Assembly: GCA_016936215.1 (NCBI GenBank)
Contig: JAFGPL010000076.1
Span: 1-40,905 of the forward strand
Reading direction: 5' to 3'
Source of the DNA: Bacteroidales bacterium
GTDB lineage: Bacteria > Bacteroidota > Bacteroidia > Bacteroidales > UBA10428
DNA: 40,905 nt
The notes under the pieces are model-generated. The model searched no databases. It worked only from the letters and a program-made list of their open reading frames with translations, and was not told where the DNA came from. Shown in pieces: positions 39,181-40,905 of the stretch (position 1 is its first letter; each line of letters starts with the position of its first letter). A program made the position numbers and the translations under genes.

Positions 39181-39593
39181 AGTTCTTCACTATCGTTCAG
39201 GATGACAAACACACAACCCGGGATGATAAACACACGACTCTCTCTTTGTCATGCTGACGAAGGAAGCATCTATATAAAATCCCTTGTCATGCTGAACGCC
39301 AGTGAAGCATCTCCATAACACCTTTGTCATGCTGAACGCCAGTGAAGCATCTCATTTTGAAGTGTCTATTCATTGAAGAGGGTCCTTCACTATCGTTCAG
39401 GATGACAAACACATGACTCAGGATGACAAACACACATCTCTTTCTTTGTCATGCTGAACGCCAGTGAAGCATCTCATTGGCAAGCGTCTATTCATTGAAG
39501 AAGGTCCTTCGCTATCGCTCAGGAGGACAAATACATGACCCAGGATGACAAACACTCATCTCTCTCTTTGTCATGCTGACGAAGGAAGCATCT
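39181..39593. repeat. Tandem array of a 122-bp unit built from inverted sub-repeats
   Basis: Two whole units, 39323-39444 and 39445-39566, are exactly 122 bp each and agree at about 110 positions. Each holds a forward sub-repeat (TTTGTCATGCTGAACGCCAG, then TGAAGCATCT) and an inverted relative (TCCTTCACTATCGTTCAGGA, then TGACAAA). Further forward copies stand at 39245-39271, 39284-39312 and 39567-39593; inverted ones at 39185-39209 and 39503-39531, plus short GGATGACAAA remnants. The forward/inverted pair inside a unit could form a hairpin of about 28 bp. It fills the gap between the GH94 and P5C dehydrogenase genes. Confidence 0.85.
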
Positions 39594-39604
39594 CCTTCCT
39601 TTGG

Positions 39605-39634
39605 CCTAAAACCTATCGCCTATCGCCTCTCCCC
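39605..39634. repeat. 7-bp periodic CCTANNN tract after the P5C dehydrogenase stop
   Basis: CC dinucleotides at 39605, 39612, 39619 and 39626 are 7 bp apart (CCTAAAA, CCTATCG, CCTATCG, CCTCTCC), ending in a C-run next to the stop codon. Same strand, spacing and position relative to the gene as the tract at 36572-36629. Confidence 0.65.
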
Positions 39635-39636
39635 CC

Positions 39637-40905
39637 CTACTTCTCATCCATAAACGGATATTTGTAACTCGTGGGAGGCACAAAGTTTTCTTTAATTGCC
39701 CGTGGTGACAACCAGCGCAACAGGTTTAGCACCGAACCGGCTTTGTCGTTTGTGCCTGAACCCCTTGAACCTCCAAAAGGCTGTTGGCCTACCACAGCGC
39801 CTGTGGGTTTATCGTTGATATAGAAATTTCCGGCAGCATTCATCAGCGTGGCAGAAGCCAGGTTGATAGCCTCGCGGTCGGTTGCAAATATCGAACCTGT
39901 TAGCCCGTATATGGATGTGGTATCGCAAAGTTCAAGCGCTTCCTTATATTTATGATCAGGGTAAACATATACCGATAAAATCGGCCCGAAAAACTCCTCT
40001 TCCATGGTAAAGTACTTCGGGTCGCTTGTTTCTACAATGGTAGGTTCAATAAAGTATCCTTTCGATTTATCAAAACCACCCCCGGCTATGATTTTTGCCG
40101 TTTTTTCCTTCTTCACACGCTCAATTACCCCTGACAGTTTATTAAAAGCAGCCTCGTCAATCACGGCATTGATAAAATTTGAAAAATCTTCAGGCCCGCC
40201 CATTTTAAAGGTAGAGAGGTCTTCTATCATCAGGTCTCGTATTTCGGGCCACAGCGACTGTGGAATATATGCACGTGAAGCAGCAGAACATTTTTGCCCC
40301 TGGTATTCAAAGGCGCCGCGTACCAGTGCCGTAGACACCTGGTTTGGTTGTGCCGAGCTGTGTACCATAACAAAATCTTTGCCCCCGGTTTCGCCAACAA
40401 TACGGGGATATGTTTTATAGGTATGGATATTGTTGCCGATGGTTTTCCATATACCCTGGAACACTTCTGTGGAACCTGTAAAATGGAACCCCGCGAAATT
40501 CGGGTGGGAAAAAACCACGTCACCTGCCACGGGACCTGATACAAATACCTGGTTGATGACACCATCAGGCAGACCGGCTTCCTTGAAAAGTTCCATAATA
40601 ACCCTTGCCGATAGTATCTGTCCTTTTGAAGGTTTCCATACCACAACGTTCCCCATCATGGCAGGCGCCGACGGCAGGTTACCGGCAATAGATGTAAAGT
40701 TAAAAGGTGTAAGCGCGAAAATAAAACCTTCCAGCGGCCTCCAGTCGAGCCTGTTCCAAATACCAGATGGTGAAATGGGCTGGAAATCATATATCTCTGA
40801 CATATATTTTACATTGAACCTGAAGAAATCGGTAAGCTCACAGACAGCATCAATCTCCGACTGAAACACATTCTTCGACTGCCCGAGCATGGTGGCCGCG
40901 TTTAT
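39637..40905 (-). CDS. pruA: L-glutamate gamma-semialdehyde (P5C) dehydrogenase, 5' end outside window
   Basis: The C-terminal 422 residues of an aldehyde dehydrogenase of the proline degradation pathway, which oxidises glutamate semialdehyde to glutamate with NAD+. The frame is open to the window edge and its first residues (INAATMLGQSKNVFQSEID) are inside the conserved domain, so about 120 N-terminal residues lie outside and Met at 40890 is not the start. The catalytic Glu is in ETGGKDFV, the Cys in GQKCSAASR, and PFGGSRGSGTNDKAG closes the family signature. A single-domain enzyme, not fused to proline dehydrogenase. A long repeat array lies downstream. Confidence 0.92.
   Translation of the reverse strand: MNAATMLGQSKNVFQSEIDAVCELTDFFRFNVKYMSEIYDFQPISPSGIWNRLDWRPLEGFIFALTPFNFTSIAGNLPSAPAMMGNVVVWKPSKGQILSARVIMELFKEAGLPDGVINQVFVSGPVAGDVVFSHPNFAGFHFTGSTEVFQGIWKTIGNNIHTYKTYPRIVGETGGKDFVMVHSSAQPNQVSTALVRGAFEYQGQKCSAASRAYIPQSLWPEIRDLMIEDLSTFKMGGPEDFSNFINAVIDEAAFNKLSGVIERVKKEKTAKIIAGGGFDKSKGYFIEPTIVETSDPKYFTMEEEFFGPILSVYVYPDHKYKEALELCDTTSIYGLTGSIFATDREAINLASATLMNAAGNFYINDKPTGAVVGQQPFGGSRGSGTNDKAGSVLNLLRWLSPRAIKENFVPPTSYKYPFMDEK

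Noticed and set aside
39181-39593. Possible CRISPR array from the regular repeats
   Set aside because: Repeats alternate in orientation, the unit is 122 bp, the intervening sequence is itself repeated and no cas gene is present.

Overview
This 40.9 kb window reads as chromosomal DNA of a Bacteroidota bacterium, most likely an anaerobic, plant-polysaccharide-using member of the Bacteroidales/Marinilabiliales type. The evidence is a short primary sigma factor without region 1.1, a Rho with a long charged insertion, a TonB-dependent receptor with a carboxypeptidase-like N-terminal domain, a peptidase with a type IX secretion C-terminal sorting domain, a pyruvate:ferredoxin oxidoreductase, and several upstream regions with the Bacteroidota -7 promoter motif TAnnTTTG. 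The genus cannot be named from the sequence alone. I saw no tRNA, rRNA, CRISPR array, prophage or transposase.

Left half, about 0.4-25 kb, is mostly housekeeping with few repeats. A large periplasmic TPR protein and a plugless outer-membrane barrel protein are followed by gyrB and a small secreted protein of unknown function. Leftward galM and a secreted M1 peptidase come next, then a hybrid histidine kinase and a lipoprotein, leftward rpe and rpoD, and rightward rho, nifJ, ruvX and def. A leftward DUF1360 membrane protein follows. Start codons were moved inward in several genes so that signal peptides or lipoboxes sit at the N-terminus; ruvX has a TTG start that is forced by an upstream stop.

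Right half, about 24-41 kb, is more accessory. It holds a PfkB sugar kinase (probable KDG kinase) followed by a GH43 arabinanase, a leftward cluster of a TonB-dependent receptor with a LytS/LytTR two-component system, a secreted oligoendopeptidase F, a small GIY-YIG nuclease, a GH28 polygalacturonase, a GH94 phosphorylase, and the 3' part of a P5C dehydrogenase gene cut by the window edge. The sugar enzymes fit breakdown of pectin (polygalacturonan and arabinan side chains) with intracellular handling of sugars, but there is no SusC/SusD pair, so this is not a classical polysaccharide utilization locus.

The most unusual content is between genes from 30.7 to 39.6 kb. At least six different short repeat families are packed there: an about 120 bp element with inverted ends that brackets the GIY-YIG gene on both sides, 27-33 bp near-perfect palindromes, small paired hairpins, a 254 bp unit with perfect 21 bp inverted ends, a tandem 122 bp array made of inverted sub-repeats, and a strictly 7 bp periodic CCTAANN tract directly after two stop codons. 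The best candidate for an undescribed system is the GIY-YIG gene and its flanking repeats, which resembles the relation of REP elements to their RAYT partner enzymes. That comparison is inference.
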